Origin: Caprimulgus europaeus
Taxonomy: Eukaryota; Chordata; Aves; Caprimulgiformes; Caprimulgidae
DNA: 64,000 nucleotides
NCBI GenBank assembly: GCA_907165065.1
Contig: OU015528.1
Span: 25,626,015 to 25,690,014 of the forward strand
Reading direction: 5' to 3'
This document shows positions 47,051 through 60,300 of this stretch, in pieces. A program made the position numbers and the translations under genes. Under the pieces are notes generated by a model, which saw only the letters and a program-made list of their open reading frames with translations, ran no database searches and was not told where the DNA came from. Position 1 is the stretch's first letter. Every line of letters starts with the position of its first letter.

Positions 47051-49680
47051 CGCTCCCTCGCGTTCACTTGTTTGCGTTTTGGGTGTATTTAAAAGGTATT
47101 TTTGTCACTGCACCTTCTTGCAGTAAAACTATGAAGGTTCCACTTTGTTTTCCCTTTGTAAAATGCTAATTATGTTGCTTTTCTGTGTCACTTTTCCGTA
47201 AATGTCGGTAATTCAGGCAGACTGTAGTAACACCTGCTGGTGAGAACAGAAATACCGCTTGCGGACATTGCCGTTGCTGAGCTCTGCTGAAAATCACCTG
47301 AAGGGGCTGAGCACGCCCGTGATGCTCTCTCTGAGCTGCAGACTGAGTGAGGGGCTCTTTAGGAATTCCATCTGCTCAATGAAGCGCTATTTCATTCTGT
47401 TTATAAAACCCACTGGAGATTATCTATGCAGTTAATCAATTATGCCCCATTTAGTAATGAAAATAAACCATGACCTGTGAGCTGAGAATGTTTTCAATGA
47501 TTATTATATTAAGGCACAGGAAAAAATAATATTAAGAGGGTTCTTTAAGGTTTAAGAAAAAAAAAACAAACAACATTGTGGGATAAAATAAACCATACTG
47601 ATGTATACAACTTAGGTAAAAAAAATGCCTAAAAATGCAGCCACCTGTGCAGAGATGACTGTAACAAAGGAGGTGTTAACAAATATACTTTACTTACTAT
47701 TAATCTTTTGTATAAAATTACTTGTAAAGCAGTAAAAACAATGAACACAGGACTCGAAATTGCATAAGAACAGGAGAAAGAATTCTCAATTTTTCTCCTC
47801 TACCATTAGTAAATTTTAAGTGTCTTTCTTGCATTACAAATATTGTACAAATCCCGATGAAAGGATGATCTTTGGCCCATATTGTACAAATAATAATAAT
47901 TGACTAAAATGTCTTTAGCAAAAAAACTTCCTTTAATGTTGTGGGAGCCTGTTGGAAATATGAAGCTTTTGTTTGTTTACATTTGAATGTGTATTATCAG
48001 CATTAGATGCTTAGTTCTTTTATTTTTTTTCGTAATGGTTTACATGGCATTAAAATATATCTTATCCACCCCTAAATTTTGCAAAAAGTAAAAATAAGAA
48101 GCTAAGCAAAACACTTCTGTCCTTGTCCATGTTTATATTATCTACAATGCTGTTGTAAACCAACAAGAGATTTGCAATTTTACTTCTGACAGACACCAAA
48201 AAGTAATGCAACCTCCACACAGCTGTATGATAATGCAAGAACTTACTTGATTTCATAGAATCTTAAATCAAGTATCATAAACACCTTCTACAGGTTATGG
48301 AACAAAGAACTAAGTGCCTTTCTGAGCATGTCTGATACAGTCTTAACTGCATGATCACATGCTGTCTTTTTTCTACAGGAACCTCATTCAGTGCATGGGA
48401 TGGATGGAGCTCACTTAACAGAGTTCAGTATTTTTCACTGATCACTGTGTGACCTCATGGTTTATTTACTTCACATTACTCAACTCTGCATTGAAGGCAG
48501 AACTGATAACATCTGTATGGGCTTTGCTAAAGTGCTCGGCCTTACATGATCAGAATTCCTCACAAATATTTATTAGTTTAGCGAACACTACCTAAGGTGG
48601 GACAAGACTTTTACAGATGGTGAATAGAGGCACAGAGTGGGTTGGGTGAAAAGTATTCACTCATTTTTAGTGTCCAGTTTGAAATTTCTACAATTCTTGT
48701 AAATCTGTATCTGCAGAGTGGATGGCAAAAAGAGGAATTCACAGTTAAAGCCTTTGTGGCATATTACAGAGCCAATGTCCCTTTTTCTTCCTGCAAGCTC
48801 CACCTCATTCTCTGTACATATTCCTATTCTTCAGTAGGTAAGACAAGAGTCCTACCTGCATTAGGTTATGTATCATCTTCTGTGCATGTTCATCCTGTGC
48901 ACTGAATGGGGCAAGGTAACTTTGAAGAAGCAGCGCATATTTATTTACATATTATATAACAATGTACACACTCAAGGGAAGTTAATTATGGTTGCACAGA
49001 CATATATATGCACAGTCATTTTACAACTATAGAGTGGTTGATTTAGTAACCTTAATAATATTTTTCTCATGTTGTTTGTGGGGTAAAATGTGTATACATG
49101 CCCCATATACTTTCTTAAAACCTAGAAAATTAAACTTAATGGAATTAAAAAAAACCCAAACAACCCAAATGAACCATAAGAAAACACAGAAAATTTTCAA
49201 CTCAAAGTAAAATTCTTCTTTTGTTACTCTATTGGACCCATAATGGTTACCAGCAGGATTGGAAAAGTTGAATCCTTTGCAAAAGCTCTTGAACTTCTAG
49301 CTTTATGGGTGATAGCATTGTGAGAGCGCAGTCCCTTTTGTACACACCAGTGATAAAGCCGGATGGCATAGTTTGTAATGCATTTGCATGGCTACTATTG
49401 GTAGTGGACAAGTGATGAAAGACTGGAGTCCTTTCTGTTCTAGGCTTTAGACAGAATGTATCAAGGTGGATGAAGGCTCTTTTGCCAGCATTCTGCAAGC
49501 ACAGCCCTTTTAGCTTCAGCCTTTATACACATATACTAATGACAGCCTCCTTATCCTCCTGTAGCCAGTCTCGGTCTTCATTTTTTAGGTGCCTGGGCTT
49601 GACCATTCCAATTTTGTCTTCAGTTTCTTGTCTCAGCCAGTCCTGTCCCTCCTTGCTTTTTGCCTTCCATTTGCTTTTCT
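47051..49680. other. intron-like or intergenic DNA, no gene seen
   Basis: Composition returns abruptly to AT-rich. Short direct repeat ATATTGTACAAAT near 47843 and 47880. No coding exon recognised. If the CpG island promoter fires to the right, this is the start of a long first intron. Confidence 0.55.
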
Positions 49681-49965
49681 TAATTCGTAGAATTGTAGAA
49701 TGGTTTGGGTTGGAAGGGACATTTCAAGGTCATCTAGTCCAACTCCCCTGCAGTGAGCAGGGACATCTTCAACTAGATCAGGTTGATCAGAGCCCTGTCC
49801 AAACTCACCTTGAATGTTTCCAGGGATGGGGCACTGGGCAACCTGTTGCACCACCCTCTTTGTAAAAACATTCTTCCTTATATCTAGCCTAAATCTACCC
49901 TCCTTTTGTTTAAAACCATTACCCCTTGTCCTGTTGCAACAGGCACTGCTAAAATGTTTGTTCAT
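49681..49965 (-). mobile_element. CR1 LINE 3' end, antisense
   Basis: The sequence from GTAGAATGGTTTGGGTTGG through CATCTAGTCCAACTCCCCTG, TTTCCAGGGATGGGGC, CTGGGCAACCTGTT and TATCTAGCCTAAATCTACCC to AAAACCATTACCCCTTGTCC is the well-known 3' end of avian CR1, read antisense. This is the usual 5'-truncated insertion form, containing the end of ORF2 and the 3' UTR. The short GTAGAATTGTAGAATGG at the left is a remnant of the terminal ATTCTATGATTCT-type repeat. Confidence 0.93.
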
Positions 49966-51189
49966 GTAAGTTTATTTCCCAGAGCTCCCTCTTCTTGATT
50001 TGCTATATCAGTCCAGTCTAGTCTCCTTCCCTTCTCAGTTCCCAGTCACTTTTTCTGCACTTTTACCAGACAATGGTCTCAATTTTTACTCCTCTTCATA
50101 GAACATAAGGTGGCTTTTGGTCTTCTGCGCTGATACAACAAAGTACTTTCTTCTTAGAAGTTGTTTTGGTTTTGGTACATTTTTAGAGATACAGGAAAGC
50201 ATGTAGCATTAACTCAAACCTTGCCCATGTTGATGGCTTCAAACCTTAGTCACTAACAATTTTTGAAGTAAAAGACACTTACTATGAAGAGACTTCAGCA
50301 ATTCTGACTGGAGCATATACTGTGTTTTTGCTTACCTCTGCTAAGTTTTGGGGATTTCTGGGCTGGCAAATAAAACAACTGATGATTTGGGTTTGGTTTG
50401 GGTTTATGCTTATTTTTTTCATTTTATGTTGAGGTTTTGTTACAGCCTCTTTAGAGAAATATCTACAAAAAGAAGATGTAAGCCTCTCACTGAATTGAGA
50501 TCTGAATAAAACTGTGACTGGTGGAGTTCCACTGCACCACAGTATTTTTTTTTTTTTTTTTACATAGTAGTCCTTTTGATATGATAAAAATACTATTTAC
50601 AATAACTTAGTAGCTCTTGTGTCTGAAATGGGGCACATGGATGAGTTTGCACCACAGACTGAATATTATAATTAATGTGAGACAATATGTAAAAACATTT
50701 TAATATCTGTGGAATCTTCTTAAGAACTCATATGAGCAGTGCGGTGTTGAAATGGAGAAATATAAATATATATATTTGGCAAGTTCTTTGCTTGTATTTA
50801 TGTAGTTCTTTTATAATTGACACATAGTGAACAGATTAAGTGTTGTTCCCCTCCAAAGGAGTTAGTTTGTAGCGTACAGATCATGATTTAGTCATGAAAT
50901 GGGTATTTATGGGTGAGTTATTTTTACAGCTTTATTGGAAACATCCTGCTTTATCATAGACAATTCAATTTTCTCCAGTTTAGCGAAATAGTTGAACACA
51001 AGCATAACTCTTAAGTTGCTGTTGATTCCTGGTCAAGCCGGTACTCAGAGTTGTTAGGCATGTGCTTGAATTTACTGCTGTATTAGTTTCTGCATAAAAC
51101 TGTTTTTCTTATCCATAAAATATGAGTAATGCATTTCAGCTTAACAACTGCTACATTTAATTTGTTGGTAAAAATCAATTAGAGGTGTT
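49966..51189. other. intron-like or intergenic DNA, no gene seen
   Basis: AT-rich, with a T run at about 50546-50563 and a GGTTTGGTTTGGGTTT stretch at about 50390. No coding exon seen. Confidence 0.55.
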
Positions 51190-51385
51190 GATATATTCAG
51201 TCAACCACTGGAACTGATTACTCAGAGAAGTTGTGCTGTTTCCCTCCTTGAAAATTTTCAAGACTCAAATAAAGTTACCAGCGACCTTGTCTGATGTCTT
51301 AGCTGACCCTGTTTTGTGAAGGAAGTTGGGCTAGGAACCTCCTGATGTTCTCACGTGAATTATCCTATGACGTTATCCTGTCATT
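51190..51385 (+). mobile_element. CR1 LINE 3' end, sense, diverged
   Basis: CTCAGAGAAGTTGTGCTG, CTCCTTGAAAATTTTCAAGAC, TAGCTGACCCTGTTTTG, GTTGGGCTAGGAACCTCCTGATG and a terminal ATTATCCTATGACGTTATCCTG line up in order with the CR1 3' UTR, ending in the typical short repeat close to ATTCTATGATTCT. About 190 bp, noticeably diverged, so an older insertion than the one at 49.7 kb. Confidence 0.8.
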
Positions 51386-54300
51386 TTCTATAAGGAGGAA
51401 ACATCAGTATACAATCCCAACAGCACTTTCTGAAAGGGGAAGGACAAGTGTGCCAACAGGCAAAATACTTAATATCTGAATGAAATATTTAATGTTACAA
51501 ACTGAATTCCCTTTTTAGTTTTCATTGGTAATTGTGTTTGAATGCATTGCTAGATTTGGTGTGTGCATTAGGTAGGCTTGATTTTATAGTATAGTATATA
51601 CCTTTTTTATGGGAGATAATAACAGGATTCAGTAGCTTGGTCAGTTAACGAGTTGTAGTACTTAAGTAATGATGCCTCTTCAGTTTAAATAGAAGAAAGG
51701 ATCCCTTTTATTAACACGACTGTTTCATATTATGAAAATTACATTTTTCAACAAAATCCCAAACACTTAATTGGAATGTAAATATTTAAAACAAACACTC
51801 GGTGTTGCTAAGTGGAACAGGTTATTAATTTTGTCTCAGTGTTGTACCTAATTAAGATGCTCATCTTTCTGGGAATGATCAGTGCTGGCTGAATGAGGGA
51901 GAAAACTTAGATGCCCTGTCTCAAGCAGAGGGATGGGGCAACAGAAAAGTGACTGGTTCTAGTATCTCAGTTGCAGTGGGATGGGGCATTTTGGATTTAC
52001 CACAACTGGGAAAGAAGTCCATGTAATTTTAAACTTCTGTGTTCTGTAAACCCAATGCTTGTTTGGAGTGCCTGCTTATAATTCAAGTAACATGTGATGC
52101 AGTCTTCAATACATAAGTTTTTTTGAAAGCTATCTTGATTTTATGAATGTCATAAATTGATCTCTCATGCATAGTTTTATTTTTCATTGTGTCTGTTCTT
52201 CGGGCTTTTCATGTTCAATCCTCACCACACCTTAGGAGAAATACAGTAGTATATCTTGTTTCTTGCATAAGAAAATATAACTAGCCTAATACTTTAAATA
52301 TTTCTTAATGAATATTTCCTTCCAGATAACTGAATTTCCAACTAGTATGCTTTCTTTGAAACTTGAAATAAAGCTGACTTTGTTTTGTCTAAGGTGGTCA
52401 GTTGTCTTGCCAACTACTCACTGGTAAGACCTAAAAGAAATTAAAGAAATTAAATGTCTTGCTATGTTGAAGATCAAACCTGTATTTTGCTTTACCAACC
52501 ATTATTGGTGAACTTCTAAATGTGCCTAGTAGGATAACTTACCTTGACTCGCTGTTTTGAGAAGTTAGCAGACTCGCTGCTCTTGCTGGTATTTACTAGT
52601 ACTTTTAGATAATATGTTGCAGTTTTTCCCTCTGAACATTTTTTAGTAAAGCAAAAGAAAAATAAGGAGTAAGATAAATGAGAAAGAACAGCTAGAAATG
52701 TACATTTTTTGTTTCCAGTGTTTCTTCATGTGAAGAATAAGGACATCACTCTCTGGTACTATTGCCAGAAGCCCAGCTCCCCTCTGATCAGCTGTCTACA
52801 GTTTAGATCTTTTATAAAAATGAACTTTGGAATATTGAACAGTTCCCACTTCAGATTTTCATTATAAAGGAGCTCCAAGGGACACCAGCTGCTGTTGAAA
52901 CAGATCTTGGGAAGCCAGACATTCTGAAATGCTCTTTTTTTCCCCTTCTTGTCACTTCCTGAACTCTGTTTGTTCTTATTTTTTGTTTTACTTTTTCCCT
53001 CTGACTTTTGGCCATGTAATTTTTCAACATTTTTTAACATGTTAATGTTTTGAAAAAGTATCCAGTTTTGCCACTTGCACTGGGTGTACCAATGATATCT
53101 TGGAAAAGGCATAATCAGGCCATCACAATGGCAAAATTAGTCTACAGCTTGAATGTAATAGGTTGTTTTTGAAAATCACAAACTAAAGACTGATTAATGT
53201 GAAATTTCAGCATTATCTGATCTTAAAAAAAAATGCATTAATTTCTTTTTGATTCCTCTAGTTTCTTTCTTGACTCTTTGTATAACACATAAGAACTGTG
53301 CCAGCTATTGCAAAAAAAACCCCAAACCACTAAAGAATGACAAGTGAAATAGTGCCAATGCTGACTTCTGTTCTAAACAACGGGGGTGTTAGCTCACTTA
53401 TACTTTGTTGTTTAAACATCTTTCATTTCAGTTTTGCCTTAGGTCTTGTCATGGATACTTTGGTTTTGTTCCTTCTTTTTTATTTTAAGTTGGTGTAGGA
53501 GAAGAGGCTTATTCGCAGAGTTGTGAAGGGAATGCTGAGTAAGATCCTTGGTTCTTCTCCTCTAGTGCACTTCTATTTGTCTGAAGATAGAGGACTGAAG
53601 AAGAAAGTTTTCTCTAATAAGTACTCCTAAAATAATAAAAGGAAAGAGAAGCACATAATCTCAAGTAGGATGATTTTCAATAAATGAGTTTAGAACTTAC
53701 TAATCGCATTATTAAAATGCCAGTGTAAACAGTACTGTGAGATACTTGCATTATATTAATGAAATTAACAAGAAAAATAAAGTATACTTGATAATGGATG
53801 CTTTTTATTCTTCTGGGCCCCTCTGCCAATATGTGCAAAAAATGAGTCACTACTTAAAGGATTTTCTTGAACTTAAGTATTTCTCCCTCTTTCTTCTTGG
53901 AAAAATCTTATTGAATATGAATCAGGAGCAAAACCAGTGTGAACTCTCTCTCTGGGATACTGGAGTGGATAATTGTTTTTAAAATATTAGATGTCTTTTT
54001 GTTTTTATGTGATGGTGATCTGTGCTTTATTAGCTAATAATACTTGAGATGACCAAGGGGTTTTGAATGAAAAAGACTTGATTGCATTTTCATTACCAGC
54101 AATTTGCCAGTTCACTTATTAGTAGTCTGTGTGGTTACAAAATGTGATTTTGGGCATGAAGGAAAGTGATATGTCTGAGAAGCAAGATTAGTTTCACTTA
54201 GCTGTATAGATGAGATACAGAAAAAGATAAATCTGACTAAACCAAGTATTTTGTTATTGTGGAAATGGGTTTTTTGCATCTGCTGCTCAGAAACTTAAAG

Positions 54301-57300
54301 GCATAAAGAAGGTTTTGTAGTTAAAACAGTCCCAGTTTTGCAATAAAAGCACAGCTGTTCCCATTTCCGCCCACATTATTTTACTGTAATGTGCTGTGGG
54401 TTCTCTGCAGACCAGCTGACCCACTCCTAAATGTGGCTGAACCATAATACCTATTTTGTCTCATTTCTATGAGATCTTATTTGAAGCGTTCAAAAGATAG
54501 AGAGACTTTTTTTTTTTTTCTTCCCTGATTACTCCTCTCCAATGTGACGTTTGTATCTGAAGTTACAGCAGCTTCATATAATTCAGACCTTGCCTATGCA
54601 TACACTGGAAGGAAGCACAGAGGTTTAGGATGATATGGGAGTTTTTTGTTTGTTTGTTTGTTTTTTCAATTAGGGCAACTCTGAAAGAACCATACAATAG
54701 TGTATTACCATATACTTATGCATTACCTCAGTTTTATTTACATTCATGTAGCAAGCTATGTGGCCTACTGAATACTTTTTAGCTGATCTTATCCTTGGCA
54801 ATGTTACTGACAGTATTTAAACTGACAGTGATTAGATAAAGCCTGCAAATAGTCACAAGGTATCCTATGTGTGTGGTTTTTTTTGTGGTGTGACAAGAGA
54901 AGAAAGGAAAGCGTGGAAAAAATATATGTGCCTTTTTGGCCACTGTCAAAAAATTTCTAATATACTACATAAACCAATGAGAACAGGTCACAATTTACTG
55001 TTGTGTTAGTATTTAATACTGTCAAAGCACCTACATTATTTTATGTTACAGAAGTACTCAACTTTCAGACATTCTTTGCAAACCAGCTTGAAGAAAAAAA
55101 ATGGTACATTAATATAAGTACAGTGAAGGATATGGAGCACCTTGAAATGTAATTTTTATTTCATCAATGTGGCTCCTGTCTCTAGACAGCCCCTTGGTGA
55201 GGTCAGCACACTTCTAAGAACTGTTTTGATACTTGTTTATTACTGTCTAAAGAAAAGCACTCCAAATATTTAGGATATTCTTGGCCTGTTTTTCAAGGAT
55301 TTTCGTGGTTAATTGAGGTATTAATATTTTTTTTTGTGGATACCAAATCTCTTTAGAAAAGGGGAAAATATTTATTGTGAGGGGAACTAGCTGGATACTG
55401 TGCTATGTATTGGAGTGTGCAAGCAGCCAAGAGCAGTTATTTGGCAGTTTGACTTAGACATTGTAATCCAAGACAACAAAATAATTCAAAGAGAAATATG
55501 GTTATCTGTATAGCTAATAAATTACATTTTGGAAATTTTGGTTTACCAGCAGGGTAATTCCAGTTCAGCTTTATTCCAGAGAGTCCTGGGGCTGATTCTT
55601 GCCTGTTCTGAGAGAATCAGTTGTTAAGTATATGTTCCAAATATTTTTTTTGCATGTCACTGTCTTATTCATTTAAAAGTTTTTCAGAAAACAAAAATCA
55701 GTAAGGACTTTTCAGAGTTAAATATAGGCAGATTTAAATGGAAGGGCTTTTTATTAGCTGTTAGCATTAGGTCTTTAACCTTTATCATTTGGATGCAAGT
55801 TTTGGGCTGGACTGAGCCCTCTCTGGCTGAAGATGTTTGCCATAGTATAGGGTAACAATATTTAGGTGTTTGGAGTAACCTTGCAGAACATGACATGTGT
55901 GCTTCTTCTAAACAGTCCTTCAGGATATGCTAAGCACTTAAATAAAAAGTGAATTTATGTTTGTGGCTTTACATCTGTTAATCTACAGGGGTTTTTGGTT
56001 TTCATTTTGACTTCATTAATCCCATTCTATGGGATCTTTTTTCTGGGTATCTGTTTAGTACACCTGAAAAAATGCCAGTGTGTGCATTTGGGTAATATTT
56101 TAAAATGTTATTTAATCTTCCTGGCAAATAGCAGAATTTTCTGTTGATGGATACATTACTATTGTTTGTGTTCATGCTTGTCTCTGAATTAATGGCCCAT
56201 TAAAACTTGTAATCCTGGCTTTCATCCTGGATGGTTTTCTTGTCTTCCCTGGAAGTTCTCTTGACAGCCTAGGGAGTACCTCTTTGGTAAACTCGATCTT
56301 GCTCCTGGTGGGTAGGGAGTGATGAAAAATTGGGTCAGAGGAGATCAGAGTTCTAACACACATTTCTTTATTTGCCTAACCTATTCTGTATTTCAGTCTA
56401 AAGTTGTCTGCATGATCTTAAATTCATATCAGTGACTTAAAATAAATAGTCTGATTTTGCTCTAGTCTGGATTAGGACTGCTCATAAATTTACTGACTGT
56501 GTCTCAAAAACAGAGTCAACTGAGACAGATTTCAACAAGTAGTAGGAGTGCAGCCAATTCTTATGTTCCTGCAATTGTCCTGGTAGGCCCCTCAAGATTC
56601 TTCCAATATGGAATATAATTACCTATTAAATGTCTGCTTAGAGGTAGTTGTCTTTCAAAGCTTGTTCTCATGAAAGGCACCAAAGAATTGGAGTTCCTGG
56701 CTTGGTCTGTGACCATGTTTGCTGCTAATTTAATGGTAACTTCAGAACAGCGGCATCTTGGAAGGCTTGCCAGGCCAAGATTATGGGCTTCAAATGATCC
56801 CAGGACATAATATAGAAACATGATGTGTAATTTGTAATCTGAACTGTCATCCTGCCGTCTCTCAAAATACCTAAAAAAATAAAGGAAGAAAGATGAAGAA
56901 GACGATGATATCAGATAAGGACAGATTTTCCTGGATTAAGTACAGGAACCTATAATCAAATCAAAGATGAAAATTAATATAGCGGGATTATTATTTTTAA
57001 TCATTGTGTGAAGATTTAATAGAAAAAATTATGAAACTTTAATTCAAGCCAAACAATTCAAGAAACTGTGTGATGGTTGAATATACTGAAACTAGGGACT
57101 ATGTTTTTTGTTAAAGACTTCCACTTTTGCATGCAGAAAGCACCCTGTTTTCTAAGTATTTGCAGTTCAGCTGTTGCTGTTACTTGTTAAACAATTTTAT
57201 TGCTCTTCCTATACTTCTACATTATAAGTGTTTCTAAATAAAGATAATATTTCTTATTTGGCATACGACTCACAGTTCTGTATGCATTTGTGACTTACTG

Positions 57301-60300
57301 TGTATAATTGGACCACTTCTAAGGGGGGAATTGTAGTCTGCCAACTAGTTTATATTTCAGTTAATTTGTAGAAAGATAGAGACACTTAAACTGATTAGCT
57401 TTTTTAGTTGCAAAGTTTTGCATTATTGCATATATAGATAAGTAGAAACATCTGTATTGTTTTTCAGTTAGTCAAACCTACAAGGCTGCCTTAGAAGACA
57501 GCTGAAAGCAAAGAAGGAATCCTGTATGGATCAGTTTCTTAAATTGGACACCCAGAGCTTTAGATTCAAATGTTTTCTTAGTTCAATGTGATATAAAAGC
57601 AGAAATATTTGTTAGACTTTTAGAAATATTCTCTTACTGTTTTACAGACCGTTGCAAATAGTGTTTTTTTTTCTGTTAATGAGGACTGCAGGAGTGTATA
57701 TAAACATTACTGTGTCCCTTTTTTCTCTGCTGGTCTAGTGACAGTTGGCAGGTGCTAGCTTCCAATAAATTAGAGTTGTAAGCTGCACAGCTTGGTAATT
57801 GGCATAGAAGTTGGGTAAGGAAACTGCCTCCTTCTCTTATGCTACAATATAGTGTTTTTTAAAATAAGTTCTTTTTCTTTTCCTTTTCCAGAGAAAATCA
57901 GCCATTATGCAGTTTTCTCAAAGAAAGAGTGCATACTTGTAGGCAGCATGAGGGAGGAGTACTTGTCCTCAGAATGGCTTGTGTTTTGCTGAACCAACCA
58001 AAAGGTGACAGCTGTCTCAACAATATTTTTGAAAACCAGTCTAAGAATGTTTAAAAGTTAAAGTGGGTGCCAGTTGGGAAAAAACTTTAGGCGTACCTGT
58101 GTGAAATGGTTGGCAAAAGATAATCCTGCATAACAACAACAACAAAAAGTTGTCAGTGGTTATACAGATAATAGCTCCTTTTCCCCTCTATCACATTTCT
58201 GTACTGTGCATCTGAAAATATGATTCTTTACTCCTTCTTTTTTCTTCCCACTTACTGGAGAATGAAGAAGAAAAGTTCTCTTTCTGCAAATTAAAGAAAA
58301 AAATATTATTTTGAGATTCTATTACAAGTTATTTTGTTAAGATGATTCTTTAGGAATATGCTTATAAATTAATTTTCATTGAAGCAGCACTTCTGTGTGT
58401 CACTCAGAATCAGGCTGCTGTACAAACATGCTTTATATGAATAGCAATATTAAGGTTCATTAAGTAGGTATAGCAACCTGATGAAAGACTGGAAGGTGAA
58501 AATGGTACAGTTATAAAAACATTAAGGCGTGCATGGAAAGCATAGGGAATATCTTGGTGTTTTCCTCATAGAACACTTCAGTTCTTCCTTGAAAGTTATA
58601 GTACTAGGAATTTTCTTTCAAGAAATACACTATTCTTAGGATGAATAACTGTTCTTTATATAATATTTATATTTGAAACCATTTAGGAATTTCTAGTAAA
58701 ATACAACTTCTGTCTTTACTTTTTGTTTAAACCACTGTAATTATGCATGTTGCTGACTGTAGAGACTCCCAGTGACAGGGTTTTATGACAACACAACTCT
58801 TAGACAACTGGTACTTCAGCGTGAAACTGCAATGAGAAGTCATTGACCTGTGAAACATTTTTCTCAACTTTCTTTCAATCTTATTTTTACATTTGGAATT
58901 GAATTATAATCAGTTTGAATTTCCTTTCTGTATTCCAATGTACTTCTATGGACATTTTCTTATTTATTCCACTGGGACCAAGTTCAATCCCATTTTCCAA
59001 TTCTTATAAAAATAGTAATGAGAAACGTTACATCAAATACATCACATGACAATTTTCTCTAACTTCTTTTATGCAATTTCTATTGCAAATTTATTTATTA
59101 TAACAGAGTGAACTACTTCTTCAGAAGTAGTCATCTTTATTTCAAGATTGTCCTTCCTCTTTCTCATTCACAAATATTAATAACTTTTGTTCCAATTTAC
59201 CAAACTTTTATAATTTAAAATTCTGCTCTTGAAGCTTGTGTTTCTGTGAAAGTTTCCAGTTGAATGTTGAAATGGAAAGAAGTTAAATCTAGTGATTTAC
59301 CATAACTTTAAGGTAAATTGCACCCTTGGAAGGTCTTGAGATTCCTAGAAAGCAATAGGAGAAAGCATTATGGATTTCCATTAGCTGGTGATTAGATCTG
59401 GTTATTAGGTCTGACATTAATCACATGTGTGGAAGTATGCATTAGGAATCATTTAGCTGATGCCAAGGGAGTGGCACTGACATAAAACTGATTTTAATGA
59501 ATTTTTCTGCAGACAACTTTGGAGATGTGAAGTAGTTTAAGTAACTTCTTATTTTCAACAAAAGAGTAGATTAGTTCAGCTTTTTAGCTGCTATTGGACA
59601 GCTCTCAAAGTACTATTTGTTCACTGCAAGTCAGATGAAAAGATCTGACCTGGAAATGTAACAGCACTACAATTACTGTTTTGTCAATACTATTCAATAT
59701 TGTTCTATCAACTACTTTTACTACATACAATTATTCTCATATATTCTATTTCTACATGCCTGAACAGTAACTAAGCCCTCTTCTAAGAGGATCCCCTTAT
59801 AACCTACTGTCTTAACTGCTTGAAAGTCACTCTAGGTACCTATGTAGATTCCCAGACAAAGTTGGCATTAGGTTACAGGGAACTTGTAATGGCCATATCC
59901 CACCAGACAAGCTCCACATTTTCGCATGTAGTACCCCATTGCTTTCCATGGATGGGTGTGAAGAACAAGGATGAAATTAAGTTTATCGCTTTGCAAAAGC
60001 CCTTTCACTAGCTCTGTGTTGTATGTTGATTTGACTGCACATGGAATAACTATTTGAAGAAGTTGTTTTAAATGCTGCTTCTGATCTAATACATTTCCTT
60101 TCTCATGCTTGCTAAAAGCATCTCAAATTCTTCAGAATGTGGATAAATTTCAGTTGTGCTTTTCACCTCTGAAAAAGATTAAATCTCTTGTGAGTGTTGG
60201 CGTTAGACATCAAGCTAGTTGAATTTACCATTGTATAAGTCAGGTAGATTATTTTGCTGCTTTTTGGTGTCTGGGTGCTCTGCATTTCCTGTATCATTTA

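Noticed and set aside
52759-53112. 117-codon minus-strand frame with a Lys-rich middle
   Set aside because: No domain, no splice or promoter context; a frame of this length is plausible by chance in this much AT-rich DNA.
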